Notes: a model not told the origin generated them from the letters alone. Shown: positions 1 through 9,325, counted from the first letter of the stretch. The stretch: DNA of 36,785 nucleotides from Maritimibacter sp. (GCA_002701395.1 NZVC01000052.1:1-36785), one strand, 5' to 3'. Made by a program: numbers and translations.

Positions 1-106
1 CGTCACGAAACTGAAAACGCGTAACATCAATCAGCGGTGAGCCAGAGCCTCCAGTCTGGAAAGCGCTCAAGCGTCCCAAATCATCTGACGACGTACACCG
101 CCGCCC
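1..106. other. Left edge, no gene assigned
   Basis: This is the stretch downstream of the last permease of the sugar transporter operon. On the minus strand a frame is open from a TTG at 70 to the window edge (about 23 codons, beginning S-A-F-Q-T-G-G-S). It could be the start of another gene of the same operon. It is too short to recognise, and the candidate start has no convincing ribosome site, so I do not call it a gene. No terminator hairpin is visible after the permease stop at 107-109, which leaves room for the operon to continue leftward. Confidence 0.2.
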
Positions 107-1099
107 CTACTCCGTGGCAGACGTGGTATGGGCGCGGATTGCGCGGCGCTGCATCAGCTTCATCCGCCGGGTCCGCAGCCCGTCGATCAGGACCGCGACG
201 AAGATCACCACACCCAGCGCGATGGGTTGAAGGTACAGGTTGATTCCCAGGAAGATCAGCCCGGTCTTCACCGTCTGGATCAGCGTGGCCCCCACCGCCG
301 TGCCGACCGCCGTGCCGACACCGCCGAACAGGCTGGCTCCGCCCAGCACCGCCGCCGCGATCACGTCGAATTCCCGCGCCTCGCCGAATGCCACGTCCAG
401 TCGGCCGATCTGGGCGATCAGGACGAACCCCGCCACCGCTGCCGAGCCCGACGAGATTAGATAGACCGAGGTTTCGACCCAGCCTGTGCGGATACCGGCC
501 TTGCGTGCGGCCTCCGGGTCGGCCCCCAGCGCATAGACCTGCCGCCCGAAGCTGGTGCGCGACAAAACGATATGGGCGATCACCACCGTCAGGGCAAAGA
601 CCACGATGGGCAGTGGGATGCCGAAGATCCGCGACAGCCCGAATTGCAGCATCTCGGGCGGGAAATCGAACTGCCGCGAGCTAGTCAGCCATGTGCCGAA
701 GCCCCGGAAGAAAAACAGCGAGGCCAGCGTGACGATGAACGGCGCAATTCCCAGCCGCACGATGAAAAAGGCGTTACAGGCCCCCATCACCACCCCGGCC
801 AGCGTCGCGACGACAAAGCCCGCGCCGACGCCCATGCCGGTTTCGCGCATGAACAGCCCGGCCAGAAGTGGCGCAAGGTACATGACCGAGCCCACAGACA
901 GGTCGATCCCGCGCGTCAGCAGGACAAAGGTTATACCGACGGCGGCGATCCCGATGAAGGATGCCTGCTTGACGATGTTGCCGATGCTTTCGGGTGTCAG
1001 GAATCCGTCGGCCAGCGCCCCGAACAGCAGCAGGGCGGCGCCGAAGATCAGCCATGTCGCATGGCGCAGCGCGAAGCGGGTGATGTCAGATGCGGTCAT
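107..1099 (-). CDS. Sugar ABC transporter permease (RbsC/BPD_transp_2 family), second permease of the apiose importer
   Basis: This 330-residue, strongly hydrophobic protein has the layout of RbsC-type inner-membrane permeases. The segment G-I-D-L-S-V-G-S-V near residues 64-72 is the conserved GGIDLSVG-type motif of the family. The cytoplasmic loop A-L-G-A-D-P-E-A-A-R-K-A-G-I and the later A-A-V-L-G-G-A-S-L-F-G-G motif are also characteristic. The start ATG at 1099 overlaps the end of the ATPase gene (stop at 1096), so translation is probably coupled. It is the promoter-distal gene of the operon seen here. Family assignment is firm. The substrate, D-apiose or a related branched sugar, is inferred from the catabolic genes upstream in the same operon. 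Confidence 0.9.
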   Translation of the reverse strand: MTASDITRFALRHATWLIFGAALLLFGALADGFLTPESIGNIVKQASFIGIAAVGITFVLLTRGIDLSVGSVMYLAPLLAGLFMRETGMGVGAGFVVATLAGVVMGACNAFFIVRLGIAPFIVTLASLFFFRGFGTWLTSSRQFDFPPEMLQFGLSRIFGIPLPIVVFALTVVIAHIVLSRTSFGRQVYALGADPEAARKAGIRTGWVETSVYLISSGSAAVAGFVLIAQIGRLDVAFGEAREFDVIAAAVLGGASLFGGVGTAVGTAVGATLIQTVKTGLIFLGINLYLQPIALGVVIFVAVLIDGLRTRRMKLMQRRAIRAHTTSATE

Positions 1100-2598
1100 G
1101 CCACTGCCTCTCGGAACGCAGCGGCGAGAATGGCCTCGTCGCTGAACGGACGCTCGGTGAATTCGCCCACGATCTCGCCCCGGTTCATCACCACGATGCG
1201 GTCACACAGGCCCATCAGTTCCTCGATCTCGGACGAGATGAGCAGCACTGCGCCACCGTCGGCGGCCAGCCTGTCGGCCAGCGCGTAGATCTCGTACTTC
1301 GCGCCGACATCGACGCCGCGTGTCGGCTCGTCGAGGATGAAGAAGCGCGGGTCGGCCATCAGCCACTTGCCAATCACCACCTTCTGCTGGTTGCCGCCCG
1401 ACAGCGACTTGGCCGGCTGGACCGCGATGTCGGACGCCTTCAGCTGCACCTTGTCCCGCATGTTCTCGGTCGCATCGCGCAGTGCGGCGCGGTCGACGGC
1501 GGCGACGGGCATCCGCCCGAAATCGTCGATGGTGACCAGCGAAAGGTTGTCGGCCACGGGCATTTCCATCATCAGCCCCTCTTCGCGTCGGTTCTCGGTG
1601 ACGAAGGCCATACCGCGCGCGATGCGATGGCGGGGACCACCGTCCAGCACGCTGCCGGATAGCGAGACCTCGCCGCGCTCATGCGGGTCCAGCCCGAACA
1701 GGATACGGGCCAGCTCGCTGCGTCCCGACCCCATCAGGCCGAACAGGCCAAGGATCTCGCCGGCGCGCACCTCAAGCCCCACGTTCTCGATCACGCCGGG
1801 CTGGCTCAGCCCCCGGGCGGACAGTACGACCTCTCGGCGCGGGGTTCCGGTGCGGTCGGGAAACAGGCCCGACAGTTCGCGTCCGATCATCGCGCGGATC
1901 ATCTTGGGGATCGGGAAATCGGCCGTCGCGCCCTCGTCCACCAACCGCCCATCGCGCAACACCGCCAACCGATCGCAATGAGCTGCCACGTCGCCCAGAA
2001 CGTGGCTGATGAACACCACCGTCTTGCCGCTGGATTTCAGCCGGGCGATCACGTCGAACAGCCGCCGCGTCTCGCGCGGGGTGAGCGATGTGGTGGGCTC
2101 GTCGAAGATGATCAACTCGGCCTCGCGGTGCAAGGCCTTGGCGATCTCGACCAGTTGGCGTTCACCGGGCGACAATTCCTCGATCAGCGCATTGGGCGCG
2201 GCGTCGAGCTCCAGAAGCGCCAGAAGTTCCGCCGCCCGCGCGTCGATGGCGCGCCTGTCGATCAGGCCGAAACGTTTAGGAAAGCCGTCGACGAACAGGT
2301 TCTCGGCTATGGTTAGGTTGTGGAACAGGTTGAGTTCCTGGTGAATGAAAGCGATGCCCGCCTCTGTCGCGTCGACCGCGTCGCGGGGGGCATAGTCGGC
2401 CCCCTTCCACAGCATCCGCCCCGAACTGGGCGGCAGCACGCCGCCGATCATGTTCATCAGGGTGGATTTCCCCGCGCCGTTCTCTCCGACAAGGCCCAGG
2501 ACAACGCCCTTCGGAATGTCGAGCGTGACGTCCTGTGTGGCAGGGATGCCGAAGAAGTCGCGTGACAGGTTCTCCAGCCTCAGCAGCGTGGTCATCAC
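1096..2598 (-). CDS. Sugar ABC transporter ATP-binding protein, double-cassette RbsA/MglA type
   Basis: The protein has 500 residues, normal for sugar importer ATPases with two fused nucleotide-binding domains. The first domain carries Walker A G-E-N-G-A-G-K-S-T (near residue 38), signature L-S-P-G-E-R-Q and Walker B I-I-F-D-E-P-T-T-S. The second has the usual degenerate Walker A (G-L-M-G-S-G-R-S-E), signature L-S-G-G-N-Q-Q-K and F-F-I-L-D-E-P-T-R-G-V-D. It energises uptake through the two flanking permeases and overlaps each of them by 4 bases, so the three genes form one translationally coupled block. The substrate is inferred from context. Confidence 0.92.
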   Translation of the reverse strand: MMTTLLRLENLSRDFFGIPATQDVTLDIPKGVVLGLVGENGAGKSTLMNMIGGVLPPSSGRMLWKGADYAPRDAVDATEAGIAFIHQELNLFHNLTIAENLFVDGFPKRFGLIDRRAIDARAAELLALLELDAAPNALIEELSPGERQLVEIAKALHREAELIIFDEPTTSLTPRETRRLFDVIARLKSSGKTVVFISHVLGDVAAHCDRLAVLRDGRLVDEGATADFPIPKMIRAMIGRELSGLFPDRTGTPRREVVLSARGLSQPGVIENVGLEVRAGEILGLFGLMGSGRSELARILFGLDPHERGEVSLSGSVLDGGPRHRIARGMAFVTENRREEGLMMEMPVADNLSLVTIDDFGRMPVAAVDRAALRDATENMRDKVQLKASDIAVQPAKSLSGGNQQKVVIGKWLMADPRFFILDEPTRGVDVGAKYEIYALADRLAADGGAVLLISSEIEELMGLCDRIVVMNRGEIVGEFTERPFSDEAILAAAFREAVA

Positions 2599-3752
2599 GT
2601 TCGCTCCTGTATCAGACGGGTGCGCAGCACGTTAAGGATCGCCGCCGCCAGGATCACCGCCCCCTTGACCATGTCGATGACGAAAGCCGACAGGTTCATC
2701 AGGTTCAGGGTGTTGGACAGCAGCACGAAGAAGAACACGCCGAACACGGTCCAGATGATCTTGCCCCGTCCGCCGAACAGGCTGGTGCCGCCGATCACGA
2801 CCGCGCCCACGACATCAAGCAGGAAGGCCCCCTCGCCCAGCGTCGGACGCCCCGCCTCCAGTCGGGCGGAATAGAGGATCGAGCCGGCGGCTGCGCAAAG
2901 GGCAGAGATCACAAACACCGTCACGATGACCCGGCGCACCGGGACGCCCGAGATTTCAGCGGTCTGGCGGCTGGCGCCGACGGCATAGACGTAGCGGCCG
3001 AACACCGTGCGCGACATCAGCAGGTGCGCGGCGATGGTGATGCCCAGCGCGATGATCATCGGGTAGGTGATAAAGCTGTAGATTTGCCGCCGCGGTATCT
3101 TCGGGTCGTCCTGCGGCCCGATGTACAGCGAAACGATGTCGCCCTTGCCGAGCTTTACATAGGCGTCTGGCAGCGGGCGGATGTTCTCTGACTGGGTCAG
3201 CCAGATGGCGAAGGCGCCAATGGCGATCAGCCCGACCAGCGTGACCATGAACGGCGGCATGTTCAGCATCGACACCGAAAGCCCATTCAACAGACCAATC
3301 AGCGCGCCCGCCAACAACATCATCAGGATGCCCAACCAGACACCGCCGGTCAGCCCGTTGAAGGCACCGCCCTCTTCGCCGATCAGCAGCCCCCAGATCG
3401 GCGCATTCGCCAACACGCTGGACGAGCCCGACGTCGCCAGCAGCGCGCCGCCCAGCGCCGAGGTCAGCCCGATCACGGCCCCTTGGCTCAGGTCGATGCC
3501 ACCAATGGTCAGCACAAAAGTCTGCCCGATGGCCACCACCAGCAGCGGCCACATGTTCGACAGAAGGTTCGACAGGTTGGCCGGGTTGGTCAACGTTGGC
3601 AGGAACGGCACAAGAGCCAGAAAATAGGCGAGCGACAGGTAGAGAACGAAGAAATCCGAAAGGATCAGGTCGCCCACCTTGCGAGAGGCGCCGTGGAACC
3701 GGGACGCGCGCACGCGCGCGCCGCGGTCGGTTTGCAACGACGTGACGGTCAT
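2595..3752 (-). CDS. Sugar ABC transporter permease (RbsC/BPD_transp_2 family), first permease of the apiose importer
   Basis: The protein has 385 residues from the chosen start, about 50 longer than its partner at 107-1099. It carries the RbsC-type motif G-G-I-D-L-S-Q-G-A-V, the loop A-V-G-A-S-R-Q-T-A-E-I-S-G-V and the V-I-G-G-T-S-L-F-G-G-R-G motif near the C-terminus. I chose the ATG at 3752 (protein begins M-T-V-T-S-L-Q) because the frame upstream runs into the binding-protein gene and reads as non-coding. An ATG at 3794 is possible. The extra length comes partly from a hydrophilic N-terminus and a loop around E-E-G-G-A-F-N-G. Its stop overlaps the ATPase start. Having two different permeases suggests a heterodimeric channel. 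Confidence 0.88.
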   Translation of the reverse strand: MTVTSLQTDRGARVRASRFHGASRKVGDLILSDFFVLYLSLAYFLALVPFLPTLTNPANLSNLLSNMWPLLVVAIGQTFVLTIGGIDLSQGAVIGLTSALGGALLATSGSSSVLANAPIWGLLIGEEGGAFNGLTGGVWLGILMMLLAGALIGLLNGLSVSMLNMPPFMVTLVGLIAIGAFAIWLTQSENIRPLPDAYVKLGKGDIVSLYIGPQDDPKIPRRQIYSFITYPMIIALGITIAAHLLMSRTVFGRYVYAVGASRQTAEISGVPVRRVIVTVFVISALCAAAGSILYSARLEAGRPTLGEGAFLLDVVGAVVIGGTSLFGGRGKIIWTVFGVFFFVLLSNTLNLMNLSAFVIDMVKGAVILAAAILNVLRTRLIQERT

Positions 3753-3813
3753 GGCCGCACCGCCCCGGCACGCACCGGTGCGACGCGACACCATGGCAGT
3801 GTGGCCACGCCCA

Positions 3814-4815
3814 TCATTTGTTGAGGAACCCTTCGGACAGCAGGACACAGCCCCACATGTCCATTTCACGTTCGCCGATATTGTCGGCGTTCAGCGCGAA
3901 ACCCGGATCCTCGATCACCTCGTTCGGCGCGTATTCGCCCTCGTCGATGGCCGCGAGGATCGCGTTCAGCGCCGCCTCGGCCTCGAAATACAGGTCCTGC
4001 ACGCCGGTTGCGTCGACATAGCCGTCCTTGATCAGCTGGCACGCCGTCGCGTCGCCGTCCAGGCCTCCCATCACGACATGGCCGTCCTCGCCGCGGGGCA
4101 TCCACATGCCGCGCGGTTCGAACACCGAACGGATGGTGGGGAACAGGAAGTCCGACGAGGTGAAGACAAGGTCGATCTCGGGGGTCGCGGTCACTGCAGC
4201 CTCAAGGTTGGCAAGCGCCGTCGCCGCGTCCCATTCCGAAGCCACCTCGATCGGGGTCTCGAACCGGTCGGCGTGCTTTTCGATGGCGTTGTAGAAGCCG
4301 TCCTTGCGGCCGACCGCGTTCGGGTCGCCAAGGTCCCCCACCACGATCAGCGGTTGAAGCATTTCGCCTTCGGGCGCTTCCGCCAGCGCCTTTTCGACAA
4401 GGAAATCGACCGCCTGCTCGGCGATGGTTTCGTTGTCGGCGACCACGATGATGCCGGCCGACAGGTCGGACGGCGGGCGGTTGAACACCGCGATCGGGAC
4501 GTCGTTATCCTGCGCCTCGCCCACGATGGTCACGGCGCTTTCGCCGTCCTGCGGAATGATGATGATCCCGTCGACGCCCTGCGCGATGCAGTCGCGCACC
4601 TGTTCAAGCTGACGGTTTGCGTCCTCGTTGGCGTTGCGCTCGATCACCGTGTGCCCCTGCTCCTGAAGCGTGGTGGTGATGGCCTGATGGCCGGCGACCC
4701 AGAACTCGGTTTCCAGATCCTGGAACGCAAAGCAGACAGTCGCCGCCTGCGCGCCGCCGGATAGGGCCACCGTGGCCCCCAGCGCCGCTGCTCCGTATCG
4801 TAGTGTCCGTTTCAT
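3814..4815 (-). CDS. Periplasmic sugar-binding protein (type I PBP, RbsB-like), probable D-apiose binder
   Basis: This 333-residue protein starts with a clear Sec signal peptide (M-K-R-T-L-R-Y-G, a hydrophobic core, then A-Q-A before residue 25). The mature part has the Periplasmic_binding_4 pattern: F-A-F-Q-D-L-E-T-E-F-W near the N-terminus, G-V-D-G-I-I-I-I-P-Q-D-G in the first lobe and I-D-L-V-F-T-S-S-D-F in the second. Its start has a strong ribosome site (GGGAGGAAAG). It sits between the catabolic genes and the transport genes and would deliver sugar to the two permeases. D-apiose is inferred from the adjacent pathway; apionate is an alternative. The gap of about 60 bases before the first permease holds no gene. 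Confidence 0.9.
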   Translation of the reverse strand: MKRTLRYGAAALGATVALSGGAQAATVCFAFQDLETEFWVAGHQAITTTLQEQGHTVIERNANEDANRQLEQVRDCIAQGVDGIIIIPQDGESAVTIVGEAQDNDVPIAVFNRPPSDLSAGIIVVADNETIAEQAVDFLVEKALAEAPEGEMLQPLIVVGDLGDPNAVGRKDGFYNAIEKHADRFETPIEVASEWDAATALANLEAAVTATPEIDLVFTSSDFLFPTIRSVFEPRGMWMPRGEDGHVVMGGLDGDATACQLIKDGYVDATGVQDLYFEAEAALNAILAAIDEGEYAPNEVIEDPGFALNADNIGEREMDMWGCVLLSEGFLNK

Positions 4816-4849
4816 TGTCTTTCCTCCCTTTGGTTTACGTTTCAGAGGC

Positions 4850-5695
4850 TTAAGCCTCGTCCGGCTTGCAGATGTCCTTGACCGACGCCAGCACGGCGTC
4901 GGGGTCGAAAACCCGGTCCAGCCAGCCGTCGCGAAAGATGAGCGGCTTGGCGTTGTCGATGGCCTTCAGCGCCCCGTCCGAAAACTTGCCTTCGGGAAAG
5001 ATGCCAAAGGCGATGGACAGTTCGATGTTCAGATGGCCCAGCATGAAGTCGTGCGCCGCCTGTTCCGGCACGCCGCGGCGCACCGCCTCGTCGGTGGCCT
5101 CGCGCAGGGCCAGCGCCAGTGTCGCTCCCACGGTTTCCGACAGCGCCGGTTCAAGGATCGCCATCTGCTCGACTGTGACGCGGTGCGAACGCATGACCGG
5201 GGCGTAGATCTGCTTGGCCACCGCCTCGCACTTGGCATAGTGGTCTTCAGGCCCCTGCATCAGGGCGCAGACAATATGCTGCTTGGCCTTAACCCCGCCG
5301 AAGAAGTCCAGACGGTCGTCACCCTCTTCGTCGTTGAACAGCGGCGGGTGGCAGGGGTGCGTAACGAAATACGAGATGTCATCGCGTTTCGGCAGTTCGC
5401 CTGCATGCGGCGCGGCGGCGTCGAGCATGACGACAGAGGTGCCGCTGTCCAGCCCGCCGACGATCTGGTGCGCGACCGATCCGATGGCCCGGTCCGGCAC
5501 CGCCAGCACAACCACCTCGGCGCGCGACAGCGCCTGCCCGTGCTCCATGCAGTCGAGCCCGGTCGCGTCCTTAAGACGCTTGCGACCGGCCTCGGTCACC
5601 TCGACCGGGGCAAAGTTGGCGCCCGCAGCCTGAAGGTTGGTGGAAAGGCGGACGCCCATCTTCCCCCCGGCCCCGAGCAAAGCGATTTTCGTCAT
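4850..5695 (-). CDS. apnO: D-apionate oxidoisomerase
   Basis: The protein has 281 residues. The N-terminal Rossmann fold shows G-A-G-G-K-M-G-V-R at residues 8-16, followed by V-V-V-L-A-V-P-D. The rest matches the phosphogluconate-dehydrogenase-like family with motifs T-H-P-C-H-P-P-L-F and G-H-L-N-I-E-L. In known D-apiose pathways an enzyme of this family oxidises and isomerises D-apionate to 3-oxo-isoapionate. The assignment rests on family plus the exact neighbourhood: kinase, RuBisCO-like protein, apiose dehydrogenase and lactonase in the same operon. Its start overlaps the oiaK stop by 4 bases (ATGA). It is the last catabolic gene before the transporter, separated from the binding-protein gene by 34 bases. 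Confidence 0.82.
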   Translation of the reverse strand: MTKIALLGAGGKMGVRLSTNLQAAGANFAPVEVTEAGRKRLKDATGLDCMEHGQALSRAEVVVLAVPDRAIGSVAHQIVGGLDSGTSVVMLDAAAPHAGELPKRDDISYFVTHPCHPPLFNDEEGDDRLDFFGGVKAKQHIVCALMQGPEDHYAKCEAVAKQIYAPVMRSHRVTVEQMAILEPALSETVGATLALALREATDEAVRRGVPEQAAHDFMLGHLNIELSIAFGIFPEGKFSDGALKAIDNAKPLIFRDGWLDRVFDPDAVLASVKDICKPDEA

Positions 5696-7047
5696 GTCAT
5701 GCCTCCCGGGCCGCCGGCCCTCAGATCGGTGAAGAGTTCCGGCGGCCCCATCTGGCCGCCCTTAAGCGCGATCTCGATCCCGTCGAGGGCCGGGTCGTCG
5801 GAATGTCCGCGCAGCAGCGCGACGCCGGGCGCAATGGGCGCGGTGGCGGTCAGCGCCCACAGACCCAGCCCCGCTGCACCGCGGCTGGAGGTGTCACCGC
5901 CCGCGATCCCAACGCGACGCAGGCCCGCCCGGGCCGCCAGATCGCGCAGCAGGCCACCCAGCGTTTCGCCCAGCCGGTCGTTCAGCCTGGTTGCGCCCAC
6001 CCGGTCCGCCACCGTGCGAAAGGCCGCGATGGCGGGATCGTCCGGGCCGCGGGCAGTGGCGATCAGCGGACTTTGCCCCCGGTCCAGCGCCGCCAGCGCG
6101 GCCCGCGTGGCGCGGTCGGTTTCTGCACGCAACGCGGCGGTGTCGGCGGTGGCGGTCGCGTCGAAGGCAATGGCGTCGAACCCGTTTGTCTCTGCGTGGG
6201 CGATCTGACCGGCCGTGACGGGCGCGCAAGAGCCGGAGACCACGGCGATCCGGTCCACAGGCCCGGCGGGCGCAGGCCGGGGTGCGTCTGCCAGCCAGCC
6301 AGCCTGCCGCCATGCGGCGATCAGGGCGTACTCCACCCCCTGCGAACCGATGACGAACCCGCCCTCGCCACAGGCGCCCCAAACGACTTCCCCAGACCGT
6401 GTCAGCGTTTCCGCATCGACCACGTCCAGTGCGACGATGTCGTTCGTCCGTGCCGCGTCCTTGAACGTCTCTGGCCCCTGCCCGGCCTTCAGTGCACGCA
6501 GATCGACAAGGCCCACGCCCACGTCTGTCTGCCGCGCGATGTGCAGGCGCACGTCGGCCTCGTCCATCGGGGTGGCGGGATGCACCGACATGGTCGGATG
6601 CCGGTCCAGCCGCACGGCCTGACCGTCCGCTAGGGCGAACAGGGTGCCGAAAGCCTGCCAGCGCCCGATCTCGGGCGCCGCGACCAGCAGTGGCGCCACC
6701 TCTCCGGGATGCATCGCCAGCCCGGCGGCGTGCCCGATGGAGCCCAGGCGCGGGGCGCTGTCGAGGGTGGAGCAAATCTTGTAGTGCAGGATCGGCGCGC
6801 CGGTGCCGCGCAGCATCGCGAAGGCCGAGGGCAGTTCGGCGTCCATCTCTTCAGGCGTCATCGCGCGGCTTGCGCCGGCCAGACCGATGGCGCGGATCCC
6901 GTCGAACCGAGACAGCCGATCCGCGTCGGGTGGCTCAAGAAAAAGCACTGCGGGCAACCCAGCGAAGGTCATGACCTCCATCACCGCCGCCGCGCCGGTG
7001 AAGTCGTCGCCATACCAGGCGACAATGGGGCCGTCTGGCAACGTCAC
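5692..7047 (-). CDS. oiaK: 3-oxo-isoapionate kinase (DUF1537 / four-carbon acid sugar kinase family)
   Basis: The 451-residue protein has the two-domain DUF1537 layout. Motif Y-G-D-D-F-T-G-A (residues 13-20) and H-Y-K-I-C-S-T-L-D-S-A-P lie in the N-terminal substrate domain. V-S-G-S-C-A-P-V-T-A-G-Q-I, A-G-G-D-T-S-S-R-G and L-K-G-G-Q-M-G lie in the C-terminal nucleotide-binding domain. DUF1537 members are kinases of acid sugars. Beside a RuBisCO-like protein and apnO, the expected reaction is phosphorylation of 3-oxo-isoapionate to its 4-phosphate, the substrate of the next enzyme. It overlaps both neighbours by 4 bases. The family is certain; the substrate is inferred from operon context. Confidence 0.85.
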   Translation of the reverse strand: MTLPDGPIVAWYGDDFTGAAAVMEVMTFAGLPAVLFLEPPDADRLSRFDGIRAIGLAGASRAMTPEEMDAELPSAFAMLRGTGAPILHYKICSTLDSAPRLGSIGHAAGLAMHPGEVAPLLVAAPEIGRWQAFGTLFALADGQAVRLDRHPTMSVHPATPMDEADVRLHIARQTDVGVGLVDLRALKAGQGPETFKDAARTNDIVALDVVDAETLTRSGEVVWGACGEGGFVIGSQGVEYALIAAWRQAGWLADAPRPAPAGPVDRIAVVSGSCAPVTAGQIAHAETNGFDAIAFDATATADTAALRAETDRATRAALAALDRGQSPLIATARGPDDPAIAAFRTVADRVGATRLNDRLGETLGGLLRDLAARAGLRRVGIAGGDTSSRGAAGLGLWALTATAPIAPGVALLRGHSDDPALDGIEIALKGGQMGPPELFTDLRAGGPGGMT

Positions 7048-8288
7048 TTACGCGGCTCCAGCGCGCGGGCAAGCGCGGGCGACCGTCTCGCCGCGTCCCC
7101 GAGCGTTTCGCCCAACATCGCGGCCTCCCACGACGCTCGCAGGCTCTCGACGCCCGCAGCCGGCCCCTCGGGGTGCGCCATGATCCCGCCGCCCGCCGCA
7201 TAAATCAAATCGGGTGATCCAAGCCTCCGGTAGGTCTCGGGCGGCTGCGTCACCCCCTGCCCGGACGAGAACACCGGCATCGCGATGCAGGGCTTGTCGT
7301 GCCAGATCGGCGTCAGGCAATCGCGAGCCGACGCGACAACGCTGTCGTCGGTTTCGCTGAACTTGTTCGCCAACCCGTTGACATGCATGTGGTCCGCCCC
7401 GGCGATACGCCAGAACTTGGCCCAAGCCGGGTAGGAGAAGCCTAGCATCGGATGGCGCGAGAGGGCGCCCCAGCCATTGCGGTGCGCGTGGATCGGCAGG
7501 CGGCAGTCGCGCCGAAGGGCGGTGAAACCTGCAAGGCCGACGCTGTTCAGGCTGACCATCACGCAGGTCCCGCCAAGGCTTTCGACCAGGTCGTGGCGAC
7601 GGCGCATCTCGTCCACCTCGCCGGTGATGTTGAAGGCGAACATCACCTTCCGCCCGGTGCGATCGGCGTGACGGTCGATCACCTGCATAACGGCGCGGGC
7701 CCGGTCCTCGAACGGACAGGTGGTACCGTCGGCCTGCAACTCGTCATCCTTGATGAAGTCGATCCCCGCCCCGCACAGGAGGTCGGTCAGCTCTGCCGTC
7801 TCGTCTGCAGTAAAGCCCACGGACGGCTTGATGATGGTGCCGATCAGCGGACGGTCTGCCACCCCGGTCAGGCGGCGCGTTCCCTCGATCCCGAAGCCGG
7901 GGCCGGCATAGGCGTCGCCGAAGGCGCGCGGCAGACGGATGTCGTCGATGCGAAGGCCGGAAAACTGTTTTAGTTCAAACAGGTTCCCCGCAACGGTCGC
8001 CATCAGGTTGGGCAGAGAGGGTCCGATATTGGCCAGCGGCCAAGATAGCGTGACGCGCGCCCGGCGGTACGGGCCCGGCCCGGCCGCGCCGGGCAGCGAG
8101 GGGTCGGGGACCTCTTCGGTCACGTCCAGCCGTTCGACCCGCGCGGCGGACCGCGCCTTGAGCTCCGGTGTCTCGCCCGGCACCGGTACGAAGGTGCCCG
8201 ACGACTGCTCGCCCGCCATGGCGGCGGCCGCGTCCTCGGGCGGCACGGCCGTTTCGATCAGGTAATCGGCCTCGAACCGGTCGGTCAT
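7044..8288 (-). CDS. RuBisCO-like protein acting on 3-oxo-isoapionate-4-phosphate (OiaT or OiaX type)
   Basis: This 414-residue RuBisCO large-subunit homologue belongs to the non-carboxylating (RLP, form IV) class. Active-site positions are largely kept: K154 in G-T-I-I-K-P-S, the carbamate lysine K180 with metal ligands D182 and E183 (F-I-K-D-D-E), H269-R270 (A-H-R-N), H302 and K309. The second lysine of the canonical KPK motif is Ser. In apiose catabolism two RLPs are known: OiaT (transcarboxylase/hydrolase giving 3-phosphoglycerate and glycolate) and OiaX (decarboxylase giving an erythrulose phosphate). No erythrulose-phosphate isomerase lies in the window, which leans toward OiaT but does not prove it. 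I chose the ATG at 8288 because it forms an ATGA overlap with apsD and begins M-T-D-R-F-E-A-D-Y. Confidence 0.85.
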   Translation of the reverse strand: MTDRFEADYLIETAVPPEDAAAAMAGEQSSGTFVPVPGETPELKARSAARVERLDVTEEVPDPSLPGAAGPGPYRRARVTLSWPLANIGPSLPNLMATVAGNLFELKQFSGLRIDDIRLPRAFGDAYAGPGFGIEGTRRLTGVADRPLIGTIIKPSVGFTADETAELTDLLCGAGIDFIKDDELQADGTTCPFEDRARAVMQVIDRHADRTGRKVMFAFNITGEVDEMRRRHDLVESLGGTCVMVSLNSVGLAGFTALRRDCRLPIHAHRNGWGALSRHPMLGFSYPAWAKFWRIAGADHMHVNGLANKFSETDDSVVASARDCLTPIWHDKPCIAMPVFSSGQGVTQPPETYRRLGSPDLIYAAGGGIMAHPEGPAAGVESLRASWEAAMLGETLGDAARRSPALARALEPRK

Positions 8289-9325
8289 CGCGCCTGCTCC
8301 GCGAAGGCGTCCAACACAATGGTCTCGCCGGTTTCGGCAGAGCGGTAAGCCGCCAGCGCCATTGCAAGCGTAGCCAGGTTGTGTGCGCCGGACGGCTGCG
8401 GGTCTTCCTTGCCGTCCAGCACCCGAACAACGTGCCGCTCGAACGCCGCGACCGAATCCTGCACCGCGTGCCAAGGCTTCTCGCCCCAGACCGGCACCCC
8501 AGGCTCGACACTCCGGCTGTCCAGTTTACCGTCCTTGTGCAGGTTCAAAGTGTAACCGGCCGTCAGGTCCAGCGTGCCCTCCGGCCCCTCGACGCGGATC
8601 ATTGTCTGCGGGAAGGGATCGGGCACCTCGACAGAGTAGAAAGAGCAGTCGACCGACACCACCGCACCGCTTTTTTGGCGCAGGGTCGCCAGGAACATGT
8701 CCTCGCCCGCGATCCCTGGTTTCATGCTTTGCGTCCGACAATGCAGGTCGGCGCTGTCCCCGAACAGGAAGCGCACCACGTCGAACAGGTGCAGCCCCAC
8801 ATCCATCAGCGCGAACTGCTCCACCTCGGCTAGGTAGGGCTGGCCGGCATAGACATCGTAGCGATGACGAAAACTGATGCGGGCAAAGGCCGGGTCGCCG
8901 ATAGCCCCCTCGGCCAGCGCGTCGCGCAACGCGATCAGCGGTAGCTCCCAGCGGAAGTTCTCATGCACGAACAGCGGCTTACCCGCATCTTCGCCAGCCT
9001 GGACCATGGCGCGGGCATCGGTCAGCGTTTCGGCAAATGGCTTCTGGCAGATCGTCGCGGCGCCGTGGGCGAAGGCCAACTCGACCAGCTTGCGGTGCGA
9101 CGGAACGGTGGTGGCCACATCCACGAAATCCGGCCGCATCTCGCCCAGCGCCTGCTCTGCATCGGTGAACACGCGGCCGATCCCAAAGCGGTCGGCCATC
9201 GCCTGCGCCTTGCTTTCGTCCAAGTCGCAGACCGCGACGATTTCGGCGCCTTCGGCGTCGGCCCAGCCGTTCATGTGGTTGCCGGCGAAAAAGCCGCAGC
9301 CGATCAGCAGCCCACGGTGGGTCAT
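8285..9325 (-). CDS. apsD: D-apiose dehydrogenase (Gfo/Idh/MocA family)
   Basis: The 346-residue protein starts with a dinucleotide-binding Rossmann motif (L-L-I-G-C-G-F-F-A). It continues with the family lysine motif in C-Q-K-P-F-A (usually EKP; here Q-K-P), the motif H-E-N-F-R-W and the catalytic D-V-G-L-H-L-F-D block. In known pathways a member of this family oxidises D-apiose to apionolactone with NAD(P)+. It lies between the lactonase and the RuBisCO-like protein with 4-base overlaps on both sides, the order expected for successive oxidation and ring opening. Family membership is clear and the specific substrate follows from the operon. Confidence 0.83.
   Translation of the reverse strand: MTHRGLLIGCGFFAGNHMNGWADAEGAEIVAVCDLDESKAQAMADRFGIGRVFTDAEQALGEMRPDFVDVATTVPSHRKLVELAFAHGAATICQKPFAETLTDARAMVQAGEDAGKPLFVHENFRWELPLIALRDALAEGAIGDPAFARISFRHRYDVYAGQPYLAEVEQFALMDVGLHLFDVVRFLFGDSADLHCRTQSMKPGIAGEDMFLATLRQKSGAVVSVDCSFYSVEVPDPFPQTMIRVEGPEGTLDLTAGYTLNLHKDGKLDSRSVEPGVPVWGEKPWHAVQDSVAAFERHVVRVLDGKEDPQPSGAHNLATLAMALAAYRSAETGETIVLDAFAEQAR

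Noticed and set aside
4772..6208. Long open frame on the plus strand opposite apnO and oiaK
   Set aside because: It is antisense to two genes with clear conserved motifs. It is Arg/Ala/Gly-rich low-complexity protein typical of the opposite strand in high-GC DNA, with no recognisable domain.
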